Positions 46,743-56,410 of a stretch of DNA of 64,000 nucleotides are shown here, one piece after another. Under the pieces are notes generated by a model that saw only the letters and a list, made by a program, of their open reading frames with translations, searched no databases and was not told where the DNA came from. Every line of letters begins with the position of its first letter. Position 1 is the stretch's first letter. Source of the DNA: an uncultured Aquimarina sp. (GTDB lineage: Bacteria > Bacteroidota > Bacteroidia > Flavobacteriales > Flavobacteriaceae); the NCBI GenBank assembly GCA_947496705.1, contig CANMDW010000018.1, forward strand, positions 45,448-109,447. The letters run 5' to 3'. The position numbers and the translations under genes are program-made.

Positions 46743-46783
46743 AAAAGCCATACACACCATTTATTTTTTGGTTGGTTAGTTGG

Positions 46784-46826
46784 AAAATCCCTCAGAGTTG
46801 AATGCTTAGGCACCTCGGGGGGTTTT
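46784..46826 (+). terminator. probable terminator
   Basis: AAAATCCCTCAGAG pairs imperfectly with CTCGGGGGGTTTT; a T-rich tail follows. GGTTGGTTAGTTGG just before resembles the 3' UTR of the paralogue at 36613. Confidence 0.7.
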
Positions 46827-46864
46827 CTTTCTTCTTATTTGTTATTGAAACTATGGTGTAGTAT

Positions 46865-48340
46865 CTACAATTTATCTGAATTGAACCATCTGCCAGTAAC
46901 CTTTCTTATCAAATCATTAATATCGGGTGAGATCTTCAATACATAAAAGACAATCGCGTAAGCTGTGGTAATCAACACACTCTTAAGTGCTATGTTAACA
47001 ACAGGGTACAATGGTAGCTCCCAAAAATAGCATCCAAAGACAAACACCAAAATCAGGAACAATGCAAAAAATGTGTTTTTTGAAAACGGATGCATGTCAA
47101 ACTTAGCATAAACGATCCACACTTTTACCAGGTTATAACAAAATATAGCAGTAAATGTAGCAATAGCCGCTCCTGTAATTCCATACATGGGAATACAGAT
47201 CAGGTTTAATGCAAAAGTGAGAGCAGCCATCCCTACTCCTGTGTATAATACAATTCTGTAATACTCAGAATTGTAAAGGATCGAATTATTATTTCCCAAA
47301 AGATTATCAAACAGCTTAGCGCTTCCGATCAAAATTACCACCCAGATATACAATTCATATTCTTCGGGGATCATTTCAAAAAGTTGATGCACATTACAAA
47401 CAATCAATACAAAGAGTAATCCACTGGTAACCAGAAGATTTAATGAGCTTTTTTTATATAATTCATGAAGTTGTCTATCGTTTTTTTCATTGATTAGCTT
47501 TGCGGTAAGAGGATAGGTGATCTGATGCATGGCCCGTGACGGAATAATAATCACACTGGCTATATAGGCACATATCCCATATTTGGCAACATTTTCGATA
47601 GGCAGCTCCCACTCGATCATTACCTTATCCAAATCAATCAACAAGGTAGCTACAGAACCGGCTACCAGTATTAAAGCAGTATATTTTAAAACCGACACAT
47701 AATTATCGGGTAATGAAAAGCGGAACCTAAAGCTATGCAAGGTACATGCATATATTTTCATAATCACGGTTCTAAGCAAATATGCGATCACCAGCGCATA
47801 AATAAATTGTGCTACCGTTAGTACTTCAAAATATAATAAAAACAACAAGATACTCGTACAAATTCTTATAAAGAGTTCTTTCATCAGGTTTCCGAAAACG
47901 CTTTTGAGTTTGACCTTGGACCAGGCAAAAAACACTTCAAAATACGATAAAGCAAACGCTATGATAAAAATAGTCCATATATAGGGTTGCACTATGGTGT
48001 TTTGATCACCAAAGAAACCGAGAATAGTGGTATACCATACGGCACCTATACCTCCCAGGATCAATGAGATAAGAAATGGTAAAATCAGCATCAGACTTAG
48101 AAACTTATGCTGTTGTTCCTGGTTTGTATAGGATGAAAAAAACTTTATCAGGGTATTCTGTACACCAAAGGCCAATAATGGCCAGATCAGATTTGAGGCC
48201 GAAATCAGGTAAGAAACCAACCCATAGTATTCATCTTCCATAAAATTGGTAAACAAAAACAAGGTATTCACTGCTCCGACTCCAAATCCGAGGCAGGTGA
48301 TCACTACATTTTTTATAGATTGATTAACGACTACTCCCAT
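46865..48340 (-). CDS. polysaccharide flippase-like membrane protein
   Basis: 491 residues from M at 48340 (MGVVVNQSIKNVVITCLGFG); the upstream 42 codons are translated repeat DNA and start inside the neighbouring gene, so I do not accept them. About 12-14 membrane helices of the MATE/Wzx flippase type; first helix motif GVGAVNTLFLFTNFMEDEYYG. It should flip lipid-linked glycan units. It is downstream of a GT4 gene on the same strand, consistent with one surface-glycan operon. Confidence 0.85.
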   Translation of the reverse strand: MGVVVNQSIKNVVITCLGFGVGAVNTLFLFTNFMEDEYYGLVSYLISASNLIWPLLAFGVQNTLIKFFSSYTNQEQQHKFLSLMLILPFLISLILGGIGAVWYTTILGFFGDQNTIVQPYIWTIFIIAFALSYFEVFFAWSKVKLKSVFGNLMKELFIRICTSILLFLLYFEVLTVAQFIYALVIAYLLRTVIMKIYACTLHSFRFRFSLPDNYVSVLKYTALILVAGSVATLLIDLDKVMIEWELPIENVAKYGICAYIASVIIIPSRAMHQITYPLTAKLINEKNDRQLHELYKKSSLNLLVTSGLLFVLIVCNVHQLFEMIPEEYELYIWVVILIGSAKLFDNLLGNNNSILYNSEYYRIVLYTGVGMAALTFALNLICIPMYGITGAAIATFTAIFCYNLVKVWIVYAKFDMHPFSKNTFFALFLILVFVFGCYFWELPLYPVVNIALKSVLITTAYAIVFYVLKISPDINDLIRKVTGRWFNSDKL

Positions 48341-48404
48341 ACTATGTATACATTCTAAAAGTACAAAATACAACCTTACAGCTACGAGATTTTTTCTACC
48401 TCTT

Positions 48405-48485
48405 ACCCCCCCAGTTTTGGTCTTCCGACATCCATCACCCGTCACCGGACTTCCAACATCCGTCACCCGTCACCCGACTCCCAAC
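48405..48485 (-). repeat. short degenerate repeats (GGATGTTGGAAGTCCG family)
   Basis: On the minus strand: GGGTGACGGGTGACGGATG, TTGGAAGTCCGG, GGGTGATGGATGTCGGAAG. Related units occur on the plus strand at 52325-52402 in opposite orientation. The repeat also encodes the last residues of the GT gene. Confidence 0.75.
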
Positions 48486-49760
48486 TTTTTTCAACACTTC
48501 AGCCAACTCCCTGGTCAACTCCCTCCTGCTGTATTTTTCAATTCCGGTAACTTGCGAAATTAATTTTCTTTCCTCAAATAATTCAAAACACCGAAGTATC
48601 CGGGTTTTAAGGCGTTCATATTCGTGATATTCAAAAAAATACCCACAATTTGTTTCAGAAATTAGTCTGGATATATCTGCATTTTCTGGTCCCATAGCCA
48701 AAACCGGCCTCCCGGAAACCATGTATTCAAACAACTTCCCCGGAATAATACATTGCGTTTCGGGGCTATCAATTTCGATCAATAACAATACCTGAGAACT
48801 TCTCTGAATTGCAATTGCTTCAGCATGAGATACATATCCTTTTAGTATTAGGAAATCCTCTAATCCAGCTTCTTTTATTGAGGCAAGCACTTCTTCACTC
48901 ACTGCCCCAACCAGTTGCAATTGAAACGCTTCCGCGAAAGCGTTATTTTCTTCGGCCAACGTATATAAAGCTTTCCATAGATTCAATGGGTTACGGCCAG
49001 ATAATAAAGATCCTATATGGGATACTGTAAATTTTTCATCCAAAACTACTTCAGAAACCTGTGCAGAATCATACCCATTGGTAATCACCGTTATCGGCGT
49101 ATCGGTAATCTCCTGAAACTCTTTTTGTGTCCTAAAACTGGTCACTACGATATGATCTGCTGTATTGAGTACAGATTTTTCGAGAATCTTGTGTTTCCTG
49201 ATAGATCGTTTTGTTAATTTCAACTGATTGTGATATCCGATGGTGGTCCAGGGATCCCTGAAATCTGCCAGCCACCGTACTCCTGTTTGCTGTTGCAGCT
49301 CCTTCCCTATCAAATGCACACTATGCGGCGGACCCGTAGTGATCACAGTACCTATATTGTTTTCTGAAAAATAAGAGGTGATATACCGTACCGATGGTCT
49401 CACCCAATACTTACGGGCATCGGGAATAAAAAAGTTTCCGCGAATGTATAACAATACCTTTTGAAGGAAAGATTGCTTCTCTTTACCGGCAATAATCCCC
49501 TTACTAATCGTTTTTGTTTCTTTTTTAGAAAATAGCCGGGCAAAACGATAGGGTTCAAAGATGGGTTGTTTTAAAATTGTAATTTCCTGAGGTATTTCTG
49601 ATACCAGGGAATCATCGGTTAATGGATATGTAGGATTCTCAGGAACATATACTATGGGTTCTATCCCAAATTCCTTAAAATACTTTACAAAATTAAGCCA
49701 GCGTTGTACGCCGGGGCCTCCTGCCGGGGGCCAATAATATGTAATGATCAGAATTTTCAA
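48435..49760 (-). CDS. GT4-family glycosyltransferase
   Basis: 441 residues, GT-B fold. Starts MKILIITYYWPPAGGPGVQR (Gly-rich N-terminal loop). The C-terminal half has GSLLSGRNPLNLW and the E-x7-E-like region near VSGRPVLAMGPEN. A WbuB-like group enzyme probably adds a sugar to a surface glycan. The last about 15 residues (VGSRVTGDGCWKSGDG) come from the 48405 repeat and are likely an accidental extension. It lies 7 bp from the YfhO gene. Confidence 0.85.
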   Translation of the reverse strand: MKILIITYYWPPAGGPGVQRWLNFVKYFKEFGIEPIVYVPENPTYPLTDDSLVSEIPQEITILKQPIFEPYRFARLFSKKETKTISKGIIAGKEKQSFLQKVLLYIRGNFFIPDARKYWVRPSVRYITSYFSENNIGTVITTGPPHSVHLIGKELQQQTGVRWLADFRDPWTTIGYHNQLKLTKRSIRKHKILEKSVLNTADHIVVTSFRTQKEFQEITDTPITVITNGYDSAQVSEVVLDEKFTVSHIGSLLSGRNPLNLWKALYTLAEENNAFAEAFQLQLVGAVSEEVLASIKEAGLEDFLILKGYVSHAEAIAIQRSSQVLLLIEIDSPETQCIIPGKLFEYMVSGRPVLAMGPENADISRLISETNCGYFFEYHEYERLKTRILRCFELFEERKLISQVTGIEKYSRRELTRELAEVLKKVGSRVTGDGCWKSGDG

Positions 49761-49767
49761 AATCGCC

Positions 49768-52212
49768 CTACTTCTCTTCTTTGGTTAAAGATAACAAACT
49801 CCCCGTTTTCTTATATTGAAAATATAACCCGCCTATTACCAGTAAAACAAAAATAATGGAACTAGTTAATGTAATTGTGCTTCCTGTTTTTATGACCGGG
49901 GGATCAAATTTGAATTCTATTTTGTGTTTTCCTGCCGGAACTGCTAATCCACGTAACGTATAATTCACCTGAATATGCTTTACAGGCGTGCCATCGATAT
50001 ATGCCTGCCAACCGGGATAGTAGTTTTCAGAAAAAACAGCAAAACCATCCTGAGAAGTACCGGATCGATATTCCTGATAATTAGGCTGGTGTGCTACAAG
50101 CGTAATAAATGCCAGGCTATCTGTTGTATATTGGGTTTTGGAGAACACCTCTTCAAATCGGGCATTTACGATCGCTTCTTTTTTGGTATCCAAATCTTTT
50201 AATCCCAGAATTTCATCATTTGCGGTAGCCACAGGTTTTAATGTTGAAACAAACCAGGCATTACCATTGGCGTATGGATTGGTCAATGCTTTTACCCCTT
50301 CTTCATCTTCGGTAATAATGTATTTTATATTGAACATATTCATCATACCCACATCATTTTTTGCGAGGTAAAAATCAAAAAGGTCCTGAACCCTTCCCGG
50401 TTTTGCGGCATGATATCCTCCCATTGCATTATGAAAATAAGAAGCTCTTGCCGAGTTAAATGGATCGGTAGTAAGATCCAGTACCCGAAAATGACTTTCG
50501 TCTTTTAGAATTTCTTTATCGGCAGCATTAGCAAAAAAAGGCGTTTTATAGGTGCTTGCCGATACAAAGTTTTCATTGTTTACATATCTTCGGTCGACCC
50601 CTACCAAATCAAAAAGAATGAGTACCCCCACCCCCACCAGTAAGAGGTTTTGTTTTAATTTATCTTTTAGATACCACCAACATCCGGCAGCAGTGAGCAA
50701 TACCAACACCAGTGACCGCAGTGTATCGGTAGTGAACATGGCTTTTCGGTCTTCTTTGAGTGCCCTTACAAAATCTGGCCCCAGTTGTTGTATAAAATAA
50801 CCATCATTTGTACCACTGAAGTTAAACAGAACACTTTTAAACAATAAAAACACCAATGCCAGGCCTCCTACAATCGCTGTAGTATATTTTAATGCACGTA
50901 TCTTTTCTTCTTTGCCAATCCTGGCATCCAATAATTTACTCAATCCAATAGTTCCCAGAATCGGAATACACAACTCTATGATTACCTGCATAGAGGATAC
51001 GGCCCTAAACTTGTCATACAACGGAAAATAATCCACAAAAAGCACCGTAAGAAACTTGAAGTTTTTACCCCAGGATAATAGCAATGCCAAAATTGCTCCT
51101 CCCAGGAGCCACCATTTTGTTTTTCCTTTTACTAAAAACAATGCCAGAACAAACAAAAACAGGATCACCGCTCCAATATATGCCGGAGCCACCACTATAA
51201 TCTGATCTCCCCAATAAGTGGGAGCGCCTTCGGTTATAGATTTTGCCTGGTTGGCAGGCATCCCCAATTTTAATAATTCTGAATATATATTAGAATCTGT
51301 TCCTACATTTTCACCAGAACCTCCCCCCATAAAACGCGGGATAAACAGGTTAAAGCTTTCGAGTTTACCATAGCTATATTGGGTGATATAATCAAAATCC
51401 AGCCCTGTACCCTTCTTTTCTTTTCCATCTGGGGTAATCGTGAGGCCGGTACTGCTTCGGGTGCTGAACTGTGCATACTCGCGGGTTGCCATAAGACTGG
51501 TAGCATTAAGCAATAAGGCCAGAAAAACGGCACCGACCATCAATCCCAGCGATTTGAAATAATGAGGAAGTTCTTTTTTCCTGTATGCATCTATGAAATA
51601 AGAAATTCCTAATACGATCACCAATAAAAACAAATAATAGGTCATCTGGATGTGGTTGGCAACAATTTCCAGGGCCATTGCGACAGTTAACAACAAAAAA
51701 CCCCAGACATATTTTTTCCTGAAAGTGAGAATGATACCGCTTAGCACCAATGGCATATACCCAATCGCATGGGCTTTGGCATTATGTCCCGCATCAAATA
51801 TGATAATATAATAGGTAGAAAACCCAAACGCCAAACTTCCTATTAAAGCTAGTTTCCAGTCCATCTTCAATACCAGTAATAAAATATAAAACCCTATAAA
51901 GTATAAAAACAAATAATCTGCCGGTCTGGGCAGGAATCGCAACAACAAGTCCAGGTCTTTAGTATAATTATGCGGGTATTTTGCTCCTAGTTGATAGGTA
52001 GGCATTCCTCCAAAAGCATTATCTACCCAATACGGCTCTTTGCCGGTCTCTTTTCTGAAATCTGCCTGTTGTCTCGCCATCCCCGAATATTGTATAATAT
52101 CCCCCTGTCTCATCTTTTTATTGCTAAGTACAGGGTTAAAATAAGCAAGTGAAGCGATCACAAAACTTAAAACAACAAGGATATGAGGTAGAAATCTTTT
52201 GATTAAAGGCAT
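49768..52212 (-). CDS. YfhO family membrane protein
   Basis: About 814 residues from M at 52212 (MPLIKRFLPHILVVLSF); the 52233 start adds seven residues. About 12-14 helices and a large extracytoplasmic domain (about 560-785), with DNAFGGMPTYQLG near residue 60, the typical YfhO N-terminal motif. YfhO proteins are thought to be polytopic glycosyltransferases (GT-C like), for example in lipoteichoic acid modification in Firmicutes; in Bacteroidota the acceptor is unknown. It is the first gene of the glycan operon. Confidence 0.88.
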   Translation of the reverse strand: MPLIKRFLPHILVVLSFVIASLAYFNPVLSNKKMRQGDIIQYSGMARQQADFRKETGKEPYWVDNAFGGMPTYQLGAKYPHNYTKDLDLLLRFLPRPADYLFLYFIGFYILLLVLKMDWKLALIGSLAFGFSTYYIIIFDAGHNAKAHAIGYMPLVLSGIILTFRKKYVWGFLLLTVAMALEIVANHIQMTYYLFLLVIVLGISYFIDAYRKKELPHYFKSLGLMVGAVFLALLLNATSLMATREYAQFSTRSSTGLTITPDGKEKKGTGLDFDYITQYSYGKLESFNLFIPRFMGGGSGENVGTDSNIYSELLKLGMPANQAKSITEGAPTYWGDQIIVVAPAYIGAVILFLFVLALFLVKGKTKWWLLGGAILALLLSWGKNFKFLTVLFVDYFPLYDKFRAVSSMQVIIELCIPILGTIGLSKLLDARIGKEEKIRALKYTTAIVGGLALVFLLFKSVLFNFSGTNDGYFIQQLGPDFVRALKEDRKAMFTTDTLRSLVLVLLTAAGCWWYLKDKLKQNLLLVGVGVLILFDLVGVDRRYVNNENFVSASTYKTPFFANAADKEILKDESHFRVLDLTTDPFNSARASYFHNAMGGYHAAKPGRVQDLFDFYLAKNDVGMMNMFNIKYIITEDEEGVKALTNPYANGNAWFVSTLKPVATANDEILGLKDLDTKKEAIVNARFEEVFSKTQYTTDSLAFITLVAHQPNYQEYRSGTSQDGFAVFSENYYPGWQAYIDGTPVKHIQVNYTLRGLAVPAGKHKIEFKFDPPVIKTGSTITLTSSIIFVLLVIGGLYFQYKKTGSLLSLTKEEK

Positions 52213-52324
52213 GATTGTGTGCAAGTTTACCAAGAACTTATCTCAAGTTCTAAATGAAGCGCCAAATTAAAAAAATATAAGCAAACCCATTGTGCATTTT
52301 AGAAGTAAATAACACAAAATGTAG

Positions 52325-52402
52325 AATTATGTTGGGGGTTGGGTCTCCGGTGCCGGATGTTGGGTGTTGGAAGTCCGAAGTCCGATGTCGGATGTCCGAC
52401 TA
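52325..52402 (+). repeat. short degenerate repeats (GGATGTTGG, GTTGGAAGTCCG)
   Basis: Plus-strand units CCGGATGTTGGGTGTTGG, AAGTCCGAAGTCCGATGTC, GGATGTCCGA. They are inverted relative to those at 48405-48485, framing the glycan genes. Confidence 0.75.
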
Positions 52403-52434
52403 TAAAACATGAGTATTCAAAAAAAACAAAAAAG

Positions 52435-52704
52435 TCAGTCGATCTCTTCATAATCGATATACTCTCCTACATCTTTATTAGCAGCATTACGCCTGGGTTT
52501 TTTATCTATTGTTACTTCACCTTCGGCAGGTTCTTCTGTTTGCTTGTGCTGGTTAAAATGTTGTTGAAATTTTTCTCCTGCTTTCTTTGTGACATACCTA
52601 AGCAATAGAGGACCAAATAAACGCGTTAATACTTTTAGTCCATAATATATCAGTAATATAATGAGAATTACCTTTAACACCCCTTGCAGAGAAGCTTCTT
52701 GCAT
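52435..52704 (-). CDS. DUF4834-type small membrane protein
   Basis: 89 residues from M at 52704 (MQEASLQGVLKVILIILLIY); the longer frame would overlap the divergent gene and gives poor sequence. One helix (about 8-28), then RLFGPLLLRYVTKKAGEKF, and an acidic tail ending DYEEID. It matches DUF4834 of Bacteroidota. Function unknown. It is divergent from the 52805 gene with a 100-bp shared promoter region. Confidence 0.8.
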   Translation of the reverse strand: MQEASLQGVLKVILIILLIYYGLKVLTRLFGPLLLRYVTKKAGEKFQQHFNQHKQTEEPAEGEVTIDKKPRRNAANKDVGEYIDYEEID

Positions 52705-52804
52705 ATCATTTTTTTTCAAAAATAAGGAACTCTGCATACAATTACATGTAGACAATCCTAAAAAAATGATAAAATCTGCTATATTTGAAGCAAATATATT
52801 GAAT

Positions 52805-54460
52805 ATGAGCCCTAAATCTATTCTATTATCTGTTACTCTTTTTCTGTTTTGTATAGCAGCTTCTGCACAATATACCGAAAAGATTAACTCCAATAGACCC
52901 GGTACCTCCCAGGGTGCTTTCTCTGTAGGCAATAATGTATTACAACTAGAAGGCGGGTTTGGTTTTGGTAAGGAAAAGCATGATATTTTTGACACAAAGA
53001 CCAATGTCTTTAATGTTGATTATGCATTTAGATATGGTCTTTTGATCGAGCAGCTGGAAATAAGGCTTAATGGCCGGTTTAGAGCAGATGGTGTTACACA
53101 AACCGTAGGGGCAAATGAAGAAAAAATAAAAAGAAGTAATTTTGAAGTCAATACCCTGGGGGCCAAATATTTGATCTATGATCCTTACAAACCAAAACCA
53201 AAACCAAAAAACGACTCTATCGTTGCCAAAGCCAATTACGACTCTCTTAAAAGTTGGAAAGAACATTATAAATTCCGTTGGAAAACCCTTATCCCGGCAG
53301 TATCGGTATATGCAGGTGCCAATTTTGTAACTTCAGATAATCCATTTACTTTTCCCGATGACCCGGGGATTAGTCCTATTTTTGCAGTCATCACGCAAAA
53401 TAACTGGACCACAAATTATGGCGGGGACTGGGCTTTTGTGACCAACATTATAGTAGACAAAGTAACTACAGACAATCCGGCAATTGGCTGGATTCTTACG
53501 GCTACCCATACCATTAATGATACATGGGCCGGTTTTGTAGAATATCAAGGTCAAAAAAGTGATTTTTATAGTGATGATATACTAAGGTTAGGAGGCGCTT
53601 ATCTATTTGATAAAGACTTGCAGTTTGATGCGAATATCGCCTTTAACTTTAAAGATACCCCTTCTATTTTTACGTGTAGTTTTGGAGCTTCATACCGTTT
53701 TGACTGGCATACCAAAGATGAAATTATTGAAGAACCAGGATTAGAAGGTGGTGTAAAAGAAGGCGAAGAACCAGAGGGTGAAGAAGAAGGAATCGAAGGA
53801 GAATTGGATGAATTTGAGGAAAACGAAACAGATAGTCTTAAACTGGGAAAAACCCCGTTCATCAATGATTTTGAAGATGACGGTTTTAGAGAAGAAATCG
53901 AAAGGGATCTCGATGAAAGACGTACCGAAGAACGACTGGAGCGTGAGCGTATTGAGAACGAAAAAATAGCCAAAAAGGAAGGCAAAAAATTCCAAAAAGA
54001 AGAAGCCAGAAGATTAAAACGTGAGGCTAAAGCAGCCAGAGAGGCTGAGAAAGCTACGCTAAAAGCAGAAAAAGAAAAGCAAAAAATGATCGATGATATC
54101 GATGCCGAACTGGATAAGATGGAAAAAGAACAAGGCGTAGATCAGGAACTGCAGGATATCGACAAAGAGCTCAAAGAACTCGAAAACCTTGAGAAGGAGT
54201 TTAATCTCGAAGAAGAAAAGGAAAAGAAAGAAGAGAAACAACAAGAAGAGCCCGATGTAGATGCCGAGTACGAAAAGTATCAAAAAGAACAGCAGAAAGC
54301 CAACAAAGCTGAAGAAAAGCGTAGAAAAAAGGAAGAGAAAAAACGTCTAAAAGAAGAAAAGAAGCGCCAAAAAGAAGAAGAGAAACGTAAAAAAACCGAG
54401 GAGAAAGAAAGTCAAAACGAGGATGAGATCAATGAAGAATTAGAAAAAATGGATCAATAA
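52805..54460 (+). CDS. outer-membrane transporter-like barrel with charged C-terminal tail
   Basis: 551 residues from M at 52805 (MSPKSILLSVTLFLFCIAAS), the only start that gives a signal peptide; 48 upstream codons are open but overlap the DUF4834 gene. The barrel (about 22-310; INSNRPGTSQGAFSVGNNVL, LGAKYLIYDPYKP) resembles Phenol_MetA_deg-type porins. The last about 230 residues are almost entirely Glu/Lys/Arg, a predicted coiled coil (EEEKRKKTEEKESQNEDE-like). Unusual combination; it may bridge membrane and wall. Confidence 0.75.
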   Translation: MSPKSILLSVTLFLFCIAASAQYTEKINSNRPGTSQGAFSVGNNVLQLEGGFGFGKEKHDIFDTKTNVFNVDYAFRYGLLIEQLEIRLNGRFRADGVTQTVGANEEKIKRSNFEVNTLGAKYLIYDPYKPKPKPKNDSIVAKANYDSLKSWKEHYKFRWKTLIPAVSVYAGANFVTSDNPFTFPDDPGISPIFAVITQNNWTTNYGGDWAFVTNIIVDKVTTDNPAIGWILTATHTINDTWAGFVEYQGQKSDFYSDDILRLGGAYLFDKDLQFDANIAFNFKDTPSIFTCSFGASYRFDWHTKDEIIEEPGLEGGVKEGEEPEGEEEGIEGELDEFEENETDSLKLGKTPFINDFEDDGFREEIERDLDERRTEERLERERIENEKIAKKEGKKFQKEEARRLKREAKAAREAEKATLKAEKEKQKMIDDIDAELDKMEKEQGVDQELQDIDKELKELENLEKEFNLEEEKEKKEEKQQEEPDVDAEYEKYQKEQQKANKAEEKRRKKEEKKRLKEEKKRQKEEEKRKKTEEKESQNEDEINEELEKMDQ

Positions 54461-54598
54461 ATGGTGAAAAGAAAGGTGAAGTAAAATCTTTAGATTGAAA
54501 AACCTTATACATTATTGTCAAAAAATGATCTGGATGCGACTACAATAATTAACAAAAGGGTTATATATTTGTTGAGAATTAGAGATGACATATGATTT

Positions 54599-55717
54599 AT
54601 GATTACGATTAAAGAAATTACTTCAAAAGGAGATTTAACAACATTTGTTAAGTTTCCTTTTGAATTATATAAAAACTCCCCCTATTATGTTCCTTCTATT
54701 ATCAAAGAAGAAGTGGATGTAATAAATCCAAAGAAAAATCCGGTATTTAAAAATGCCGACGCAAAGTATTTCTTAGCCTATAAAAACAATAAAATTGTAG
54801 GGCGAATTGCAGCAATAATCAACTGGATCGAGGTAAACGAGTTAAAAAAACCAAAAGTGCGTTTCGGTTGGTATGATGTAATTAATGATATTGAAGTAAC
54901 CAAAGCCTTATTACAAAAAGTCGCCTCTTACGGAGCTGAACATTCTCTTGAATACATGGAAGGCCCTGTGGGGTTTTCGAATATGGATAAAGCAGGGATT
55001 TTGATCAAGGGATTCGATGAGCTAAACACCATGATCACCTGGTATAATTATCCTTATTATGCAGAGCATATGAATCTGTTGGGTTTTGAACCTGCTGCAA
55101 CCTGGGTAGAGTATAAAATTAAAATCCCGAAACAAACTAAAGAAAAAGTGGTAAAGTTTTCGAGGGTTATCCAGGAACGTTACCAACTTACCCTGCTTAA
55201 ATTTAATAAAAGCAAAGAAATTCTTAAGTATGCCGACGATATGTTTGATTTGCTTAATAAGACCTACAGCAGTTTACAAACTTTTGTTCCTATACAGCAG
55301 TATCAAATAGATATGTATAAGAAAAAATACTTACCTTATCTAAATCCGGAATATATTACCTGCATTGCAGATAACACCGGAAAATTGATAGCATTCTCCA
55401 TTGTGATGCCTTCATTTTCTAAAGCTTTGAAAAAAATGAACGGTAAAATATATCCTCTTCGTTTTTTGCATATCCTAAAAGCACAGCGCAGAAATGATAC
55501 TGCTGCTTTTTATCTCATCGGGGTTGATCCGCATTATCAGAATAAAGGGATTACTGCACTTATTTTTAAAGAAATGAACGAGGCTTTTATTCGCAACGGT
55601 ATTGAGGTTGTTGAAACGAATCCCGAGCTTGAAGAAAATAAAGCGATCCAGGCCCTGTGGAACGGGTATGAACACGAGCAGCACAAGATGCGAAGAACGT
55701 TCCGGAAAAGTATTTAA
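54599..55717 (+). CDS. GNAT-family acetyltransferase-like protein
   Basis: 372 residues. Residues about 1-180: YKNSPYYVPSIIKEEVDVIN and PVFKNADAKYFLAY, as in the large Bacteroidota GNAT family. C-terminal acetyl-CoA site motif in YLIGVDPHYQNKGITALIF (motif A Q-x-x-G-x-x) and ETNPELEENKA. Probably cytosolic N-acyltransferase; substrate unknown. Confidence 0.8.
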   Translation: MITIKEITSKGDLTTFVKFPFELYKNSPYYVPSIIKEEVDVINPKKNPVFKNADAKYFLAYKNNKIVGRIAAIINWIEVNELKKPKVRFGWYDVINDIEVTKALLQKVASYGAEHSLEYMEGPVGFSNMDKAGILIKGFDELNTMITWYNYPYYAEHMNLLGFEPAATWVEYKIKIPKQTKEKVVKFSRVIQERYQLTLLKFNKSKEILKYADDMFDLLNKTYSSLQTFVPIQQYQIDMYKKKYLPYLNPEYITCIADNTGKLIAFSIVMPSFSKALKKMNGKIYPLRFLHILKAQRRNDTAAFYLIGVDPHYQNKGITALIFKEMNEAFIRNGIEVVETNPELEENKAIQALWNGYEHEQHKMRRTFRKSI

Positions 55718-55911
55718 CCCGCTTTATACATTAGGAAATTCCCGCCTGCGTATCTGCCTGGCCGGCAAAGCAGGGTCGGTTTCAAGAATTTTTTATTCCC
55801 ATTTCAAACGTTAAATGGTTGGTAACTTCGCTATGCTCAAATGTAAAAAAAATATACCCTTGTGCACAGGATGCTTTCTGCTTTAGCAAATTAAGGAAAG
55901 TACAAGACAAA

Positions 55912-55952
55912 AAATTACCCTTATGTACTGTATCTTCCATAAGGGTAATTTA
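55912..55952. terminator. bidirectional terminator
   Basis: AAATTACCCTTATG / CATAAGGGTAATTT stem of 14 bp. It is shared by the GNAT (plus) and HU-like (minus) genes. Confidence 0.85.
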
Positions 55953-55981
55953 ATTTGGTTTGATTAGTAATTTTACATCCA

Positions 55982-56362
55982 TCAGATTTTGTTAAATTTT
56001 AATGTTTTCAACATATCTTTTAACTCACTACCGGGACGGTACCTGATTTTAACATTTTTAATCAGTGAAGCCCCGACTTCCTCTTCGGTTTCTATACCGT
56101 TACTGCTAAGGGTAAGCGAAAAACTACCCAACTTTCCCAAACGTACAGTACGCCCTTCTCTTAATTCGCCTTGTATCGCATTTACCAAACTAATGATCAC
56201 TGCATATACATCTGCTTGGCGTACTGTAGAACCATCGCTTATCTGGGCCGATAAACGGTCGATATCAGTTACGCCCTTACTCATTGCCAAAGCATAGTAC
56301 TTTGGTGTTGCCGCCAAATCCCTTGGATTCTTACGGGCAATCGATTTGAAGTTTACACTCAT
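55982..56362 (-). CDS. HU-like DNA-binding protein
   Basis: 126 residues of the Bacteroidota HU-like group: MSVNFKSIARKNPRDLAATP (short N-terminal extension), AVIISLVNAIQGELREGRTV, LGKLGSFSLTLSSNGIETEE and KNVKIRYRPGSELKDML. Histone-like nucleoid DNA-binding and bending, or a helper of site-specific recombination. It is the last core-like gene before the cassette-like region. Confidence 0.88.
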   Translation of the reverse strand: MSVNFKSIARKNPRDLAATPKYYALAMSKGVTDIDRLSAQISDGSTVRQADVYAVIISLVNAIQGELREGRTVRLGKLGSFSLTLSSNGIETEEEVGASLIKNVKIRYRPGSELKDMLKTLKFNKI

Positions 56363-56410
56363 TTTAAAAAAATTTAATATTAATAAATATTGAGCTCATT
56401 TATACTTTAA

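Noticed and set aside
46398..46760. 120-residue minus-strand ORF
   Set aside because: Antisense to the Arg/Ser-rich tail of the 45426 gene; Ser/Arg codons read backwards stay open by composition.
48341..48466. 42-codon N-terminal extension of the flippase
   Set aside because: Encoded by repeat DNA and overlaps the GT gene; a good membrane-protein start occurs at 48340.
53599..53985. 128-residue minus-strand Ser-rich ORF
   Set aside because: Antisense to the barrel gene's Glu-rich junction; composition artefact.
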